Counted from the stretch's first letter, positions 10,317-19,734 are shown. The stretch: 64,000 nt of DNA from Halomonas elongata DSM 2581 (GCF_000196875.2 NC_014532.2:3286001-3350000), one strand, 5' to 3'. Notes: generated by a model not told the origin, from the letters alone. A program made the numbers and translations.

Positions 10317-10542
10317 GGATGACTCCTGGAAAATCGGGTTAGGCCTCCATGCACCCCATGGATCCGACCGCCGGTCGCGCCGACAGCACCCGGGACCATG
10401 TGCCGGTGCATGTGTGTTTTCAAGGCGTTGCGTTTAAATTGGCACCTTCCGGCCGTAAACCACTCGACACCTTGGGGACGAGAAGGATCGGCGATTGCAG
10501 GAAGGCGCGCAGCTTTATACCATGGATTACCTTCGAGATGAA
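10317..10542 (-). promoter_or_regulatory. rpsB promoter and long leader (candidate S2 autoregulatory leader)
   Basis: On the minus strand a TATAAA -10 (10514-10519) lies 17 bp from a TTCATC -35 (10537-10542), with a GC-rich discriminator, as in ribosomal-protein promoters under growth control. Transcription would leave a leader of nearly 190 nt before the rpsB ATG, containing several GC-rich stems. Long rpsB leaders bound by S2 are known in Gammaproteobacteria, so feedback by S2 is plausible; I have not matched a specific covariance model. The rest of the map-rpsB gap (to 10612) must also hold the map promoter, which I could not place. Confidence 0.45.
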
Positions 10543-10612
10543 GTCGCCCGACGTCCCTCCTCCGTGATTGGCGCGTTGCAGGCGGCCATGCCACCCCTGA
10601 ATCCGAGCTTCC

Positions 10613-11404
10613 ATGAACGTACCCATCAAGACGCCCGACGAGATCGAGAAGATGCGCGAGGCGGGCCGACAGGCCGCCAGTGTGCTGGAAATGATCACCC
10701 CCCATGTGCAGGCCGGCGTCAGCACCGGTGAACTCGACCGGCGCTGCCACGACTATATCGTCAACGAGCTGGGCTCCACGCCCGCCCCGCTGAATTATCA
10801 CGGTTTTCCCAAGTCGATCTGCACCTCGATCAATCACGTGGTCTGCCACGGCATCCCCGATGACGCCAAGAAGCTGAAGAAAGGCGACATCATGAACATC
10901 GACATCACGGTGAAGACCGCCGATGGCTATCACGGCGATTCCAGCATGATGTTCATCGTCGGCGAGACCATCCAGGGCGAGCGCCTGTCGCGCGTCACCC
11001 AGGAATGCCTGTACAAGAGCATCGCCGCGGTACGCCCCGGCGTTCGGCTCTCCGAGCTGGCCCGCGTCATCCAGCAGCATGCCGAAGCCAACGGCTATTC
11101 GGTGGTTCGCGACTTCTGCGGACATGGCATCGGCGCCGGCTTCCATGAAGAACCGCAGATCCTGCACTACGATGGTTACGCCCCCGAAGCGGACATCACC
11201 CTCGCGGAAGGCATGTGCTTCACCATCGAGCCGATGATCAACGTCGGTGATCACCGCACCAAGGTGCTCCGGGATGGCTGGACCGCCGTGACCAAGGACA
11301 AGGGACTCACCGCCCAGTGGGAGCACACCCTGCTGGTCACCGCCACCGGCGTGGAGGTCCTCACCGCTCGACGCGACGAAGACCTCTCGTTCCTCGACCA
11401 CTGA
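10613..11404 (+). CDS. map: Type I methionine aminopeptidase
   Basis: 263 residues, normal for bacterial type I MetAP. The di-metal site residues fall in the expected segments: MNIDITVKTADGYHGD (two Asp), GHGIGAGFHEEP (His), MCFTIEPMI (Glu) and WEHTLLV (Glu). It removes the initiator methionine from nascent proteins. Divergent from rpsB, an arrangement found in many gammaproteobacteria, and followed 11 bp later by glnD. Confidence 0.97.
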   Translation: MNVPIKTPDEIEKMREAGRQAASVLEMITPHVQAGVSTGELDRRCHDYIVNELGSTPAPLNYHGFPKSICTSINHVVCHGIPDDAKKLKKGDIMNIDITVKTADGYHGDSSMMFIVGETIQGERLSRVTQECLYKSIAAVRPGVRLSELARVIQQHAEANGYSVVRDFCGHGIGAGFHEEPQILHYDGYAPEADITLAEGMCFTIEPMINVGDHRTKVLRDGWTAVTKDKGLTAQWEHTLLVTATGVEVLTARRDEDLSFLDH

Positions 11405-11415
11405 GCCGGCCCATC

Positions 11416-14097
11416 ATGCTGCTCCACCACTATCGGTTCGAGCCCGACGAGACGCTGTTCGACATCGAGAAGTTCCGCACCGAGCTCGGCGGCAGCCGTT
11501 CGCCCATCGCGCCCTTCAAGGCTGCGCTGGGCGAGATCCAGGCACGGCTCGACGAACGCTTTCGTGCCGGCGCCGACATTCGCGACCTGGTGCATGGACG
11601 CGCCTGGTGCCTGGATCGCCTGCTGGCGATCGCCTGGGAGCTGCATGACTGGCCCGACGACGGCATCGCCCTGCTCGCCGTCGGCGGCTACGGCCGCGGC
11701 GAGCTGCATCCCCATTCGGACATCGATCTGCTGCTGCTGCTCGAGCAGGATGACGATACGCCCTACCGCGAACCGCTGACCGCCTTCATCACCTTCCTCT
11801 GGGACATCGGCCTGGAGATCGGCCACAGCGTTCGCTCGCTCACCGACTGCTCCCACGAAGCCGCCGCCGACGTCACGGTGATCACCAATCTGATCGAGAC
11901 GCGCACCCTGGCCGGCCCCGAGCGACTGCGCGAGGCCATGCAGCAGCGTCTGTCGCCGGACCGGCTGTGGCCGGCGGATCACTTCTTCGAGGCCAAGTGG
12001 CAGGAGCAGATCAGCCGCCACTACCGCTTCAACAACTCCGAATACCACCTGGAGCCCAACATCAAGAGCTCTCCGGGCGGGCTGCGCGACATCCAGATGA
12101 TCGGCTGGGTGGCCAAACGACACTTCGCCACCCAGCGCTACGAAGACCTGGTCGCCCATGGCTTCATGAACGACGCCGAGCTGCACATCCTCAGCCAGGG
12201 GCAGGCCTTCCTCTGGCAAGTGCGCTATGCGCTGCACATGCTCAGCGGCCGGGCCGAGGACCGCCTGCTGTTCGACCACCAGCGCACCATCGCCGAGCTG
12301 TTCGGCTACCACGACACCCCGGAGCGCCTGGCCGTCGAGCAGTTCATGAAGCGCTACTATCGCCACGTCACCGCGCTCGCCAGGCTCAACGACATGCTGC
12401 TGCAGCACTTCGACGAAGCCATCCTGCACGGCGGCGAGTCGTTCGAGACCGTCCCCTTAAACGAACGCTTCGAGATCAAGGGCGGCTACATCCAGGCCCG
12501 CTCGCGGACGCTCTTCCAGGAACACCCCTCGGCGTTGCTGGAACTCTTCCTGCTGATGGCCGAGCATCCCGAGATCGAGGGCGTGCGTGCCGACACCATC
12601 CGCCTGATCCGCGATCATCGCCACCTGATCGACGACCGTTTTCGCGCCGACCCTCACCACCAGCGTCTGTTCATGGCGCTGCTGCGCTCCAGCGGCAACG
12701 TCGCCCGCCAGTTGCGGCGCATGAACCGCTACGGCGTGCTCGGCAAGTATCTGCCGGTCTTCGGCCAGGCCGTGGGCCTGATGCAACACGACCTCTTCCA
12801 CATCTACACCGTGGATGCCCATACCCTGCGGCTGCTGAAGTGCATCCACGGCTTCCGCAAGCCCGATGCCCGGGAAAGCTTCCCCGTCGCGGCCGAACTG
12901 GTCCAGCAACTGCCCCGGCTGGACCTGCTGTGGATCGCCGGCCTGTTCCACGACATCGGCAAGGGGCGCGGCGGCGACCATTCGCTGATCGGCGCCCGGG
13001 ATGTCGAGGCCTTCGCCCACGATCACGGCCTTTCCGAGCGTGACACCCGGCTGGTGAGCTGGCTGGTCGAGCATCACCTGCTGATGTCCATGGTGGCCCA
13101 GAAGCGCGACATCACCGATCCCGACGTGATCAGCGACTTCGCACGCTGTGTCGGTGACGAGACCCGGCTCGATTACCTCTACGTACTGACGGTGGCCGAC
13201 ATCAATGCCACCAACCCCACGCTGTGGAACGGCTGGCGCGCCTCGCTGCTGCGCCAGCTCCACGGCGAAACCCGACGCGCCCTGCGCCGCGGCCTCGAAA
13301 ATCCCATGGAGCGCGACGACTCGGTGCGCGAGACGCGCGACGAGGCTCACTCCCTGCTGGCCACGGTCGGTGCCGACATGGAAAAGGTCGATCGCCTGTG
13401 GGCCTCGCTGGGCGAAGACTACTTCCTGCAGTACGCCCCCAGCGAGATCGCCTGGCAGACCCAGGGCATCCTCGGCCACGCCGGCAGCGAGCTGCCGCTG
13501 ATCCTGCTCAGCGCGCCCACTGCCGACATGGCCGAGGGCGGTACCAAGGTGTTCATCCACACCCGCTCGGTGGACGACCTGTTCGCCGCCACCTCGGCGG
13601 CCATGGAACAACTGGGGCTATCGATCCACGATGCCCGCATCGCCACCTCGAGCAACAACTGGACCCTCAACACCTTCATCGTTCTCGACGACCATGGCCA
13701 CGCCATCCGCGACCCCGCTCGACTGGAGGAAATCCGCCACCATCTGGTGGAAGAACTCGACGATCCCGACGACTACCCGCAGATCGTCACCCGCCACACA
13801 CCGAGGCAGCTCAAGCATTTCCGCGTGCCCACCGAGGTCTTCATCCGCCAGGACCCAGCCAATGAACGCACCCTGCTCGAGCTCGTCGCCCCGGACCGCC
13901 CGGGACTGCTGGCACGCGTCGGGCGCATCTTCATGGAACAGGACATCGCCCTCTCGGCAGCCAAGATCGCTACCCTGGGCGAACGTGTCGAGGACGTCTT
14001 CTTCATTACCGACAAGGCCGGAGCGCCGCTCATCGACGCTGAACGCCAGCGCCGCCTGCGCGAGCGCCTGATCGAGGTACTCGACGTCAGCGGCTGA
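11416..14097 (+). CDS. glnD: Bifunctional uridylyltransferase/uridylyl-removing enzyme GlnD
   Basis: 893 residues from the ATG at 11416. Domains in order: nucleotidyltransferase with GGYGRGELHPHSDIDLLLL at about residues 90-108; a linker domain; an HD phosphohydrolase with HDIGKG at about 512-517 plus the HHLLMS segment; and two C-terminal ACT domains (the last begins LLELVAPDRPGLLARVG). GlnD senses glutamine and adds or removes UMP on PII proteins, controlling glutamine synthetase and Ntr genes. Upstream in-frame codons overlap map and are not family sequence. The length matches the E. coli enzyme closely. Confidence 0.98.
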   Translation: MLLHHYRFEPDETLFDIEKFRTELGGSRSPIAPFKAALGEIQARLDERFRAGADIRDLVHGRAWCLDRLLAIAWELHDWPDDGIALLAVGGYGRGELHPHSDIDLLLLLEQDDDTPYREPLTAFITFLWDIGLEIGHSVRSLTDCSHEAAADVTVITNLIETRTLAGPERLREAMQQRLSPDRLWPADHFFEAKWQEQISRHYRFNNSEYHLEPNIKSSPGGLRDIQMIGWVAKRHFATQRYEDLVAHGFMNDAELHILSQGQAFLWQVRYALHMLSGRAEDRLLFDHQRTIAELFGYHDTPERLAVEQFMKRYYRHVTALARLNDMLLQHFDEAILHGGESFETVPLNERFEIKGGYIQARSRTLFQEHPSALLELFLLMAEHPEIEGVRADTIRLIRDHRHLIDDRFRADPHHQRLFMALLRSSGNVARQLRRMNRYGVLGKYLPVFGQAVGLMQHDLFHIYTVDAHTLRLLKCIHGFRKPDARESFPVAAELVQQLPRLDLLWIAGLFHDIGKGRGGDHSLIGARDVEAFAHDHGLSERDTRLVSWLVEHHLLMSMVAQKRDITDPDVISDFARCVGDETRLDYLYVLTVADINATNPTLWNGWRASLLRQLHGETRRALRRGLENPMERDDSVRETRDEAHSLLATVGADMEKVDRLWASLGEDYFLQYAPSEIAWQTQGILGHAGSELPLILLSAPTADMAEGGTKVFIHTRSVDDLFAATSAAMEQLGLSIHDARIATSSNNWTLNTFIVLDDHGHAIRDPARLEEIRHHLVEELDDPDDYPQIVTRHTPRQLKHFRVPTEVFIRQDPANERTLLELVAPDRPGLLARVGRIFMEQDIALSAAKIATLGERVEDVFFITDKAGAPLIDAERQRRLRERLIEVLDVSG

Positions 14098-14213
14098 GCG
14101 GAATGCCGAGCAGCGCGTTTGAGGCCCATCCGGGGCTTCCCTATAATCGGCGTCCTGCCTGCGCGACACGACACAACACAACGACGCCGATCACGGCCCT
14201 CGACTGGACACCC

Positions 14214-15431
14214 ATGAACCCCGACCTCGACGCGCTCCAACCCTATCCGTTCGAGCGGCTCGCCTCCCTCAAGGCGGGCATTACGCCGCCCGATGATCTG
14301 CCCCATATTCCGCTGACCATCGGCGAGCCTCGCCATGCCCCTTTCGAGGGCGCCCTGCAGGCACTCGTCGACCAGCGCCACGAAATGGCCCGCTATCCGG
14401 CGACCGGTGGGCTCGTCGAGCTGCGCCGCGCCATCGCCGACTGGGCAAGCCAGCGTTTCGGCCTCGACGACCTCGATGCCGATCGTCAGGTCCTGCCGGT
14501 CAACGGCACCCGGGAGGCGATCTTCGCCTTCGTCCAGGCGGCCCTGGATCGGACACGCCCCGCGCGGGTCGCCGTGCCCAATCCCTTCTATCAGATCTAT
14601 GAAGGCGCCACCCTGCTGGCCGGCGGCACGACGCTCACCCTGGACTGCCGGGCCGAACACGACTTCCGCCCCGACCTGGAGGCCGTACCGGCCGCGACCT
14701 GGCGCGACGTGCAGATCGTCTTCGTCTGCTCGCCGGGCAACCCCACCGGCGCGGTGACGCCGCTCGCGGATCTCGAGCGCCTGATTCAACTGGCCGACGA
14801 ATTCGATTTCATCGTCGCCGCCGACGAGTGCTATTCGGAACTCTACCTGGACGAATCCGCCCCGCCGCCAGGCTTGCTGGAAGCCTGCGCGCGACTCGGC
14901 CGCCAGGACTACCGGCGCTGCCTGGTCTTCCATTCGCTCTCCAAGCGTTCCAACCTGCCGGGGCTGCGCTCGGGCTTCGTGGCCGGCGACGCCGAGCTGA
15001 TCTCGGCCTTCCGCCGCTACCGCACCTACCATGGCTGTGCCATGTCGCTGCCGCTGCAGCACGCCTCCATCGCCGCCTGGCGCGACGAGGCCCATGTGCG
15101 CGCCAACCGCGACGCCTATCGGGAGAAGTTCGCGGCGGTGACCGAGATCCTCGCCCCGGTGATGGATTTCCCCACGCCCGAAGCCAGCTTCTACCTCTGG
15201 CCGTCGGTGCCCGGCGGCGACGACGAGGCCTTCGCCCGAGCGCTGTACGCCGAGCGGCACGTCAGCGTACTGCCGGGCAGCTACATGGGCCGGCCCGGTT
15301 TCGACGGCGACAACCCCGGCGCCGGCCGGGTCCGTCTGGCCCTGGTCGACGACCTGGACGCCACCACGCAAGCGGCCAGGCGCATGCGCGACCTGATCGA
15401 GAAAACCGTCAGCTGGGAGACGACGCCATGA
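14214..15431 (+). CDS. dapC: Succinyldiaminopimelate transaminase
   Basis: 405-residue class I/II PLP aminotransferase starting MNPDLDALQPYPFERL, the N-terminus typical of the pseudomonad-type DapC. The PLP lysine is in SLSKRSNLPGLRSGF, with SPGNPTGAV and DECYSELY also visible. It converts N-succinyl-2-amino-6-ketopimelate to N-succinyl-LL-DAP in lysine and peptidoglycan-precursor synthesis. Its neighbours dapD and dapE carry out the preceding and following steps, which supports this specific name over a generic aminotransferase. Its TGA overlaps the next ATG. Confidence 0.95.
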   Translation: MNPDLDALQPYPFERLASLKAGITPPDDLPHIPLTIGEPRHAPFEGALQALVDQRHEMARYPATGGLVELRRAIADWASQRFGLDDLDADRQVLPVNGTREAIFAFVQAALDRTRPARVAVPNPFYQIYEGATLLAGGTTLTLDCRAEHDFRPDLEAVPAATWRDVQIVFVCSPGNPTGAVTPLADLERLIQLADEFDFIVAADECYSELYLDESAPPPGLLEACARLGRQDYRRCLVFHSLSKRSNLPGLRSGFVAGDAELISAFRRYRTYHGCAMSLPLQHASIAAWRDEAHVRANRDAYREKFAAVTEILAPVMDFPTPEASFYLWPSVPGGDDEAFARALYAERHVSVLPGSYMGRPGFDGDNPGAGRVRLALVDDLDATTQAARRMRDLIEKTVSWETTP

Positions 15432-15766
15432 TGATGCTGATGATGATCAAGAATTGCGACACCTGCCGTCGCGCCCGCAAGGCCCTGGAAGGCAAGGGCA
15501 TTCCCTTCCAGACCCACGACCTGCGCGAGGACGGCCTGTCCGCGGCGCTGCTCGAACACATCCTCGAGCATGTCCCGGTCATGACCCTGCTCAACAAGCG
15601 CAGCACCACCTGGCGGCAACTCGACGACGCCGACAAGGCCGACATCGACGCCAACAAGGCCCGCGAGTTGATGCTGGCCAACCCCACTCTGCTCAAGCGC
15701 CCGCTGCTGGACACCGGCGACGACATCCTCGTCGGCTTCCGCGATGGCGACTACGACAACCTGTGA
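15428..15766 (+). CDS. ArsC/Spx-family thioredoxin-fold protein (YffB-like)
   Basis: 112 residues, Met-rich at the start (MMMLMMIKNCDTCRRARKAL). The NCDTCRRAR segment is the ArsC/Spx-family active-site loop with a CxxC pair at residues 10 and 13; the LLNKRSTTWRQL and LANPTLLKRPLLD segments are also typical. Starts in a 4-bp ATGA overlap with dapC and ends 37 bp before dapD, so it is expressed with the dap genes. A small ArsC-like gene between dapC and dapD is common in pseudomonads, but its biochemical role is not established; arsenate reduction is unlikely from context. Which of the clustered ATGs is used is uncertain. Confidence 0.88.
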   Translation: MMMLMMIKNCDTCRRARKALEGKGIPFQTHDLREDGLSAALLEHILEHVPVMTLLNKRSTTWRQLDDADKADIDANKARELMLANPTLLKRPLLDTGDDILVGFRDGDYDNL

Positions 15767-15803
15767 GGCGCCCCGGCGCCACTGCACCCGAGAGGATCCC
15801 CAC

Positions 15804-16829
15804 ATGCTCAGCTTTGCACTCGGAATCGGCACCCAGAACACCCAGGGAGACTGGCTGGAGATCTACTATCCGGCGCCCCTGCTGAACCCCGAGGCCAGCC
15901 TGGTCGAGGCCGCCGCCAAGGTACTGGACGCCCCCGCCGGCAACGCCGCGGTCAGCTTCCTGCCGGAACACTGCGCCGAGCTCGCCGGAGCGCTCAAGGC
16001 CGCCGGCCATGAGGCCCAGGCCGAACTCGCCGAATCCCTGGCCTCCAGCCAGCGGCCGCTGGTCGCCACCTTCATCGCCGAGGACGACGCTCCCCAGAGC
16101 GCTCCCGAGGTCTATCTCAAGCTGCACCTGCTCTCCCATCGCCTGGTCAAGCCGCACGGCATCGACCTGACCGGCATGTTCGGGCTGCTGCGCAACATCG
16201 CCTGGACCAACGAAGGCGCCATCGATATCGAAGAGCTGCCGGCACGGCGCCTCAAGGCCCGCCTCGAAGGCCGGACCCTCTCGGTGGATTGCGTCGACAA
16301 GTTCCCCAAGATGACCGACTACGTGGTGCCCGGCGGCGTACGTATCGCCGACACCGCCCGGGTACGCCTCGGCGCCTATCTCGGCGAAGGCACCACGGTG
16401 ATGCACGAAGGCTTCGTCAACTTCAACGCCGGCGCCGAAGGCCCCGGGATGATCGAAGGCCGGATCTCGGCCGGCGTGCTGGTCGGCAAGGGCTCCGACC
16501 TGGGTGGCGGCTGCTCCACCATGGGCACGCTGTCCGGCGGCGGCAACATCGTCATCAAGGTCGGCGAAGGCTGCCTGATCGGTGCCAATGCCGGCATCGG
16601 CATTCCGCTGGGGGATCGCTGCACCGTCGAGGCCGGGCTCTACATCACCGCCGGCGCCAAGGTCACCCTGCTCGACGACCAGGGCCAGGAAGTCCGCACC
16701 GTGGCGGCCCGCGAACTGGCCGGCCAGGACGACCTGCTGCTGCGTCGCAATTCCCAGAACGGCCGCATCGAGTGCCTGACCAACAAGAGCGCCATCGCCC
16801 TCAACGAAGCGCTGCACGCCCACAACTGA
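15804..16829 (+). CDS. dapD: 2,3,4,5-tetrahydropyridine-2,6-dicarboxylate N-succinyltransferase
   Basis: 341 residues with a glycine-rich left-handed beta-helix (hexapeptide repeats such as [19 protein letters not shown] and [18 protein letters not shown]). This is the longer DapD type found in Pseudomonas and relatives, not the roughly 270-residue E. coli form. It transfers succinyl from succinyl-CoA to tetrahydrodipicolinate, the step before DapC. An AGAGGA lies ahead of the ATG at 15804. Confidence 0.96.
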   Translation: MLSFALGIGTQNTQGDWLEIYYPAPLLNPEASLVEAAAKVLDAPAGNAAVSFLPEHCAELAGALKAAGHEAQAELAESLASSQRPLVATFIAEDDAPQSAPEVYLKLHLLSHRLVKPHGIDLTGMFGLLRNIAWTNEGAIDIEELPARRLKARLEGRTLSVDCVDKFPKMTDYVVPGGVRIADTARVRLGAYLGEGTTVMHEGFVNFNAGAEGPGMIEGRISAGVLVGKGSDLGGGCSTMGTLSGGGNIVIKVGEGCLIGANAGIGIPLGDRCTVEAGLYITAGAKVTLLDDQGQEVRTVAARELAGQDDLLLRRNSQNGRIECLTNKSAIALNEALHAHN

Positions 16830-16878
16830 GTCGCTCCCGGGCGCTGCGGCGCCCGGGGCCGGCCCACCGGAATCCCGC

Positions 16879-18054
16879 ATGACCTCATCCGAGACCGCCA
16901 ATACCCTGTCCCCCACGCTCGAGCTCGCCATGGAGCTCATGCGACGCCCCTCCGTCACCCCCGACGACCAGGGCTGTCAGGAGCTGATGATCGAGCGCCT
17001 CGCCCGGCTCGGCTTCCAGATCGAGCGGCTGCCGTTCGGCGACGTCGAGAACTTCTGGGCCGTGCACGGCCATCACGGCCCGGTACTGGCGTTCGCCGGC
17101 CATACCGACGTGGTGCCCAGCGGCCCCGAGGTGCACTGGCAATATCCGCCCTTCGAACCGCGCATCGACGACGACGGCATGCTGTGCGGGCGCGGTGCGG
17201 CAGACATGAAGGGCAGCCTGGCCGCCATGCTCACCGCCGTGGAGCGCTTCGTCACCGAGCATCCGGATCATCCCGGACGCATCGCCTTTCTGATCACCTC
17301 CGACGAGGAAGGCCCGGCGGTGGACGGCACCCGCGCGGTAGTCGAGCATCTCCGCGAGTCGCACGATCGCCTGGATTACTGCATCGTCGGCGAGCCCTCC
17401 TCCACCGAGCAACTCGGCGACGTGATCAAGAACGGCCGCCGCGGCTCGCTCGGCGGCGTCCTGCATGTGCGCGGCACTCAGGGCCATGTGGCCTACCCGC
17501 ACCTGGCCCGCAACCCCATCCACCAGGCCGCGCCGGCACTCGACGCCCTGGTGCGCGAGCACTGGGACGGCGGCAATACCTTCTTCCCGGCCACCAGTTT
17601 CCAGATCTCCAACCTGCGTGCCGGCACCGGCGCCACCAACGTGATTCCCGGCGACCTGGAAGCGACCTTCAACTTCCGCTACTCCACCGAGGTCACCCAC
17701 GAGGCGCTGCAGCAGCGCACCGAGGCCATCCTCGAGGCTCACGGCCTGGATTTCCACATCGACTGGACCCTCAACGGCGAGCCTTTCCTGACCGCCGAGG
17801 GCGAACTGGTCGACGCCGCCCTGGCCGGCGTCGAGGATGTACTGGCGCGGCGGCCCGAACTCTCCACCTCCGGAGGCACCTCGGACGGCCGCTTCATCGC
17901 CAGCCTCGGCAGCCAGGTGGTCGAACTGGGGCCCCTGAACGCCACCATCCACAAGGTCGACGAGCGCGTCAGGGCCACCGATCTCGATGACCTGAGCCGT
18001 ATCTACGAAGCTATTCTCGCCCGCCTGTTCGTCAACGGCACATCACGGCCCTGA
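16879..18054 (+). CDS. dapE: Succinyl-diaminopimelate desuccinylase
   Basis: 391 residues, M20 di-zinc peptidase family. The metal-binding landmarks are [11 protein letters not shown] (His), [14 protein letters not shown] (bridging Asp) and [12 protein letters not shown] (catalytic Glu and metal Glu); [11 protein letters not shown] and the C-terminal NATIHKVDE (last metal His) follow. It hydrolyses N-succinyl-LL-DAP to LL-DAP and succinate. Last dap gene of the row. Confidence 0.97.
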   Translation: MTSSETANTLSPTLELAMELMRRPSVTPDDQGCQELMIERLARLGFQIERLPFGDVENFWAVHGHHGPVLAFAGHTDVVPSGPEVHWQYPPFEPRIDDDGMLCGRGAADMKGSLAAMLTAVERFVTEHPDHPGRIAFLITSDEEGPAVDGTRAVVEHLRESHDRLDYCIVGEPSSTEQLGDVIKNGRRGSLGGVLHVRGTQGHVAYPHLARNPIHQAAPALDALVREHWDGGNTFFPATSFQISNLRAGTGATNVIPGDLEATFNFRYSTEVTHEALQQRTEAILEAHGLDFHIDWTLNGEPFLTAEGELVDAALAGVEDVLARRPELSTSGGTSDGRFIASLGSQVVELGPLNATIHKVDERVRATDLDDLSRIYEAILARLFVNGTSRP

Positions 18055-18067
18055 GCCGGAGGTAGTC

Positions 18068-18454
18068 ATGGAAGCGTATCCCGACATCGAGATCTACCTG
18101 GCCCATGTCGACCCGGAGGCGTTGAACGCCTGGCTCGGCGACACCCTCGGCACCCCGCCACTGGCCTCGGCCGGCAAGAATCGCTGGCGTGCGCAAGGCC
18201 AGCATGACGGCCATGACATCGACATCCTGCTGGTGCTCAAGGCAGCCGACGGCTTCGCCAGCCTGTGGTTCGACAGCCCCGACACCCCCTGGGCGACGGA
18301 TACCGACTGCGCCCGCGAAGCCGCCGGCCGGCTGGGCTGCGAAGTTCGCTGTTCGCTGGGAGGCTGGCAGCCCGGCGACGACCCGGACCGCTTTCTGCAG
18401 GTCCTGCCCGACGGCCAGGAAACGACCATCGAATGGCCGGATTCAGGGCAGTAA
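18068..18454 (+). CDS. Small conserved-looking protein of unknown function
   Basis: 128 residues starting 13 bp after dapE, with GGAGG ahead of the ATG. No signal peptide or membrane segment. It is acidic and Trp-rich (LWFDSPDTPWATDTDC, LGGWQPGDDPDRFLQVLPDG). The pattern resembles a compact alpha/beta domain, with an N-terminal strand-helix (IEIYLAHVDPEALNAWLGDTL) and a predicted central hairpin. I do not recognise the family. Tight spacing to dapE and matching codon use support a real gene in the same transcript. Confidence 0.75.
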   Translation: MEAYPDIEIYLAHVDPEALNAWLGDTLGTPPLASAGKNRWRAQGQHDGHDIDILLVLKAADGFASLWFDSPDTPWATDTDCAREAAGRLGCEVRCSLGGWQPGDDPDRFLQVLPDGQETTIEWPDSGQ

Positions 18455-18457
18455 GAA

Positions 18458-18485
18458 GGAAGAGGGAAGAGGGAAGAGGGAAGAC
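18458..18485. repeat. Heptanucleotide tandem array (GGAAGAG) x4
   Basis: Four consecutive 7-bp units, the last ending in C instead of G, directly after the stop of the unknown gene at 18068. A degenerate inverted copy (CCTTCCCTCTTCCT) sits 35 bp downstream at 18520-18533, so the transcript could fold into a purine-pyrimidine hairpin. May act as a terminator-like structure or a length-variable tract. Confidence 0.8.
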
Positions 18486-18519
18486 AGATTGGCCCCGGGG
18501 TTTGGAGCGTCAAAGATTT

Positions 18520-18533
18520 CCTTCCCTCTTCCT
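18520..18533. repeat. Inverted partner of the GGAAGAG array
   Basis: CCTTCCCTCTTCCT is the reverse complement of 18457-18470 with a single mismatch. Together the arms enclose a GC-rich 49-bp spacer. Confidence 0.6.
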
Positions 18534-18554
18534 ATGACGTTGGTTCAGGTGGAA

Positions 18555-18680
18555 GAAAACCGCGCCGAACGAAGATCAGACAAGGCGGAAGGTCGCCGAG
18601 AGAGCGGAGTTTACGAGCTGCTAAATGAGCATCTCGAGACGACCTTCCAACACAGTATGATCAAGTGCAGGCCGGTTTTC
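18555..18680. repeat. 126-bp inverted-repeat element ending on the cold-shock gene stop
   Basis: The left end GAAAACCGCGCC (18555-18566) and the right end GGCCGGTTTTC (18670-18680) are inverted copies with one indel. The interior has no coding frame of note. The right end supplies bases of the TGA stop (18679-18681) of the minus-strand cold-shock-domain gene, so that gene terminates exactly where the element begins. Looks like a MITE or a REP-type palindromic element; only one copy lies in this window. Confidence 0.55.
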
Positions 18681-19143
18681 AGGTAATGACGGTGACATCG
18701 TCGGCCTGCAACCCCCGCTCATTGCGCGACACCTGATACTTCACCTTCTGGCCCTCGGCCAGGGTGCGATGTCCACGCCCGCGAATGGCCCGGAAGTGCA
18801 CGAACACATCCTCGCCACTGTCACGCGTGATGAAACCGTACCCCTTGTTGACATTGAACCACTTGACCTCGCCGATCTCGCGATCATCGTCCTCGACCTC
18901 GGCCAGATTGACCAACTGAGGCGTCAGGGCGTTGACTGCCAGGGTAGCGATCAGCAACAGGACGAAAACCGCCAGGGCCACGGCCAGATAGACGGCACCC
19001 ACACCCCCTATCTCGAGACTGGCGAATATCTCTCTGGACATGGCGCCACCGGCAAGATGCACGAACAAGGCCACCAATAGCGGTGACGGCGCGGCCAGCA
19101 ACAGGCTGATGAGACTGCAACGCAACACGACCTTTCGATTCAT
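18679..19143 (-). CDS. Membrane-anchored cold-shock-domain protein
   Basis: 154 residues in two parts. Residues about 5-32 and 48-72 are two strongly hydrophobic segments ([37 protein letters not shown]); after an acidic linker (AEVEDDDRE) comes a complete cold-shock domain, about residues 88-154, with RNP1 KGYGFITRD and RNP2 DVFVHFRAI. The aromatic nucleic-acid-binding residues of both RNP motifs are intact, so RNA/ssDNA binding is expected, but tethered to the inner membrane with the CSD in the cytoplasm. Most bacterial Csps are free 70-residue proteins. Function unknown; membrane-localised mRNA binding is an inference. Confidence 0.88.
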   Translation of the reverse strand: MNRKVVLRCSLISLLLAAPSPLLVALFVHLAGGAMSREIFASLEIGGVGAVYLAVALAVFVLLLIATLAVNALTPQLVNLAEVEDDDREIGEVKWFNVNKGYGFITRDSGEDVFVHFRAIRGRGHRTLAEGQKVKYQVSRNERGLQADDVTVIT

Positions 19144-19188
19144 AAACTTCTGATGCTCTCTTTGTCGTAATAGAAAGGAAGGAATTCA

Positions 19189-19331
19189 GGAAATGCTGAA
19201 TAAATAACCGAGCGTAGTAAAGTGCATGGCACCCGGAGCACGGAAAGCGAGATATAACATGTCGTTAAGCGAACTTTCGCGCACCGCATCACGCAGCATT
19301 TTACCCACGCAGGCATTCAAGCAGTGTTTCC
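19189..19331. repeat. 143-bp interspersed inverted-end element, copy A
   Basis: Left end GGAAATGCTGAATAAAT, right end ATTCAAGCAGTGTTTCC (inverted match to the left end). The internal stretch, including CCGGAGCACGGAAAGCGAG and its inverted partner around CGAACTTTCG, matches copies B (46749) and C (52050), which have exactly the same length. No coding capacity. It lies between the divergent cold-shock gene and slyX, so it may carry or separate their promoters. This is the most diverged of the three full copies. Confidence 0.85.
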
Positions 19332-19427
19332 ATAACGCGGCACGAGGCACTGTACGGCGTGACACGCCGCCCCCGAACCTAGACCGATGCCACGGTGAAC
19401 GGTGGCATGCAGCACAAGGATTCTATC

Positions 19428-19673
19428 ATGAACCACGATGACACGCCTTCCGATCTCCAGGCCCGACTGACTGCCCTGGAAAGCCGCTACGCCTATCAGG
19501 AAGACTGGCTGGATACCCTGGACCGCACCGTGGCACAGCAGGAAAAACGCCTGGCGCAGCTCGAGAGACTCAACGAATTGATGCAGCGCAAGATACGCGA
19601 CCAGCAACGCGCCCTGCAGGAAAACGACGCGGCGACACCCCGCCCCGAAGACGAGATGCCGCCGCATTACTGA
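19428..19673 (+). CDS. slyX: SlyX family coiled-coil protein
   Basis: 81 residues from the ATG at 19428, which has AAGGA 8 bases ahead. It shows the SlyX pattern: LQARLTALESRYAYQEDWLD, then a heptad-rich LAQLERLNELMQRKI, and a Pro-rich PHY-type C-terminus (EMPPHY). Small cytoplasmic coiled-coil of unknown biochemical role. An in-frame ATG at 19395 gives an 11-residue extension without a good ribosome site. The stop is followed immediately by a heptamer array. Confidence 0.9.
   Translation: MNHDDTPSDLQARLTALESRYAYQEDWLDTLDRTVAQQEKRLAQLERLNELMQRKIRDQQRALQENDAATPRPEDEMPPHY

Positions 19674-19734
<61 letters not shown>

Noticed and set aside
15428-15766. Arsenate reductase for arsenic resistance
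   Set aside because: It is embedded in the dap cluster with no ars genes; the ArsC/Spx fold alone does not show arsenate reduction.
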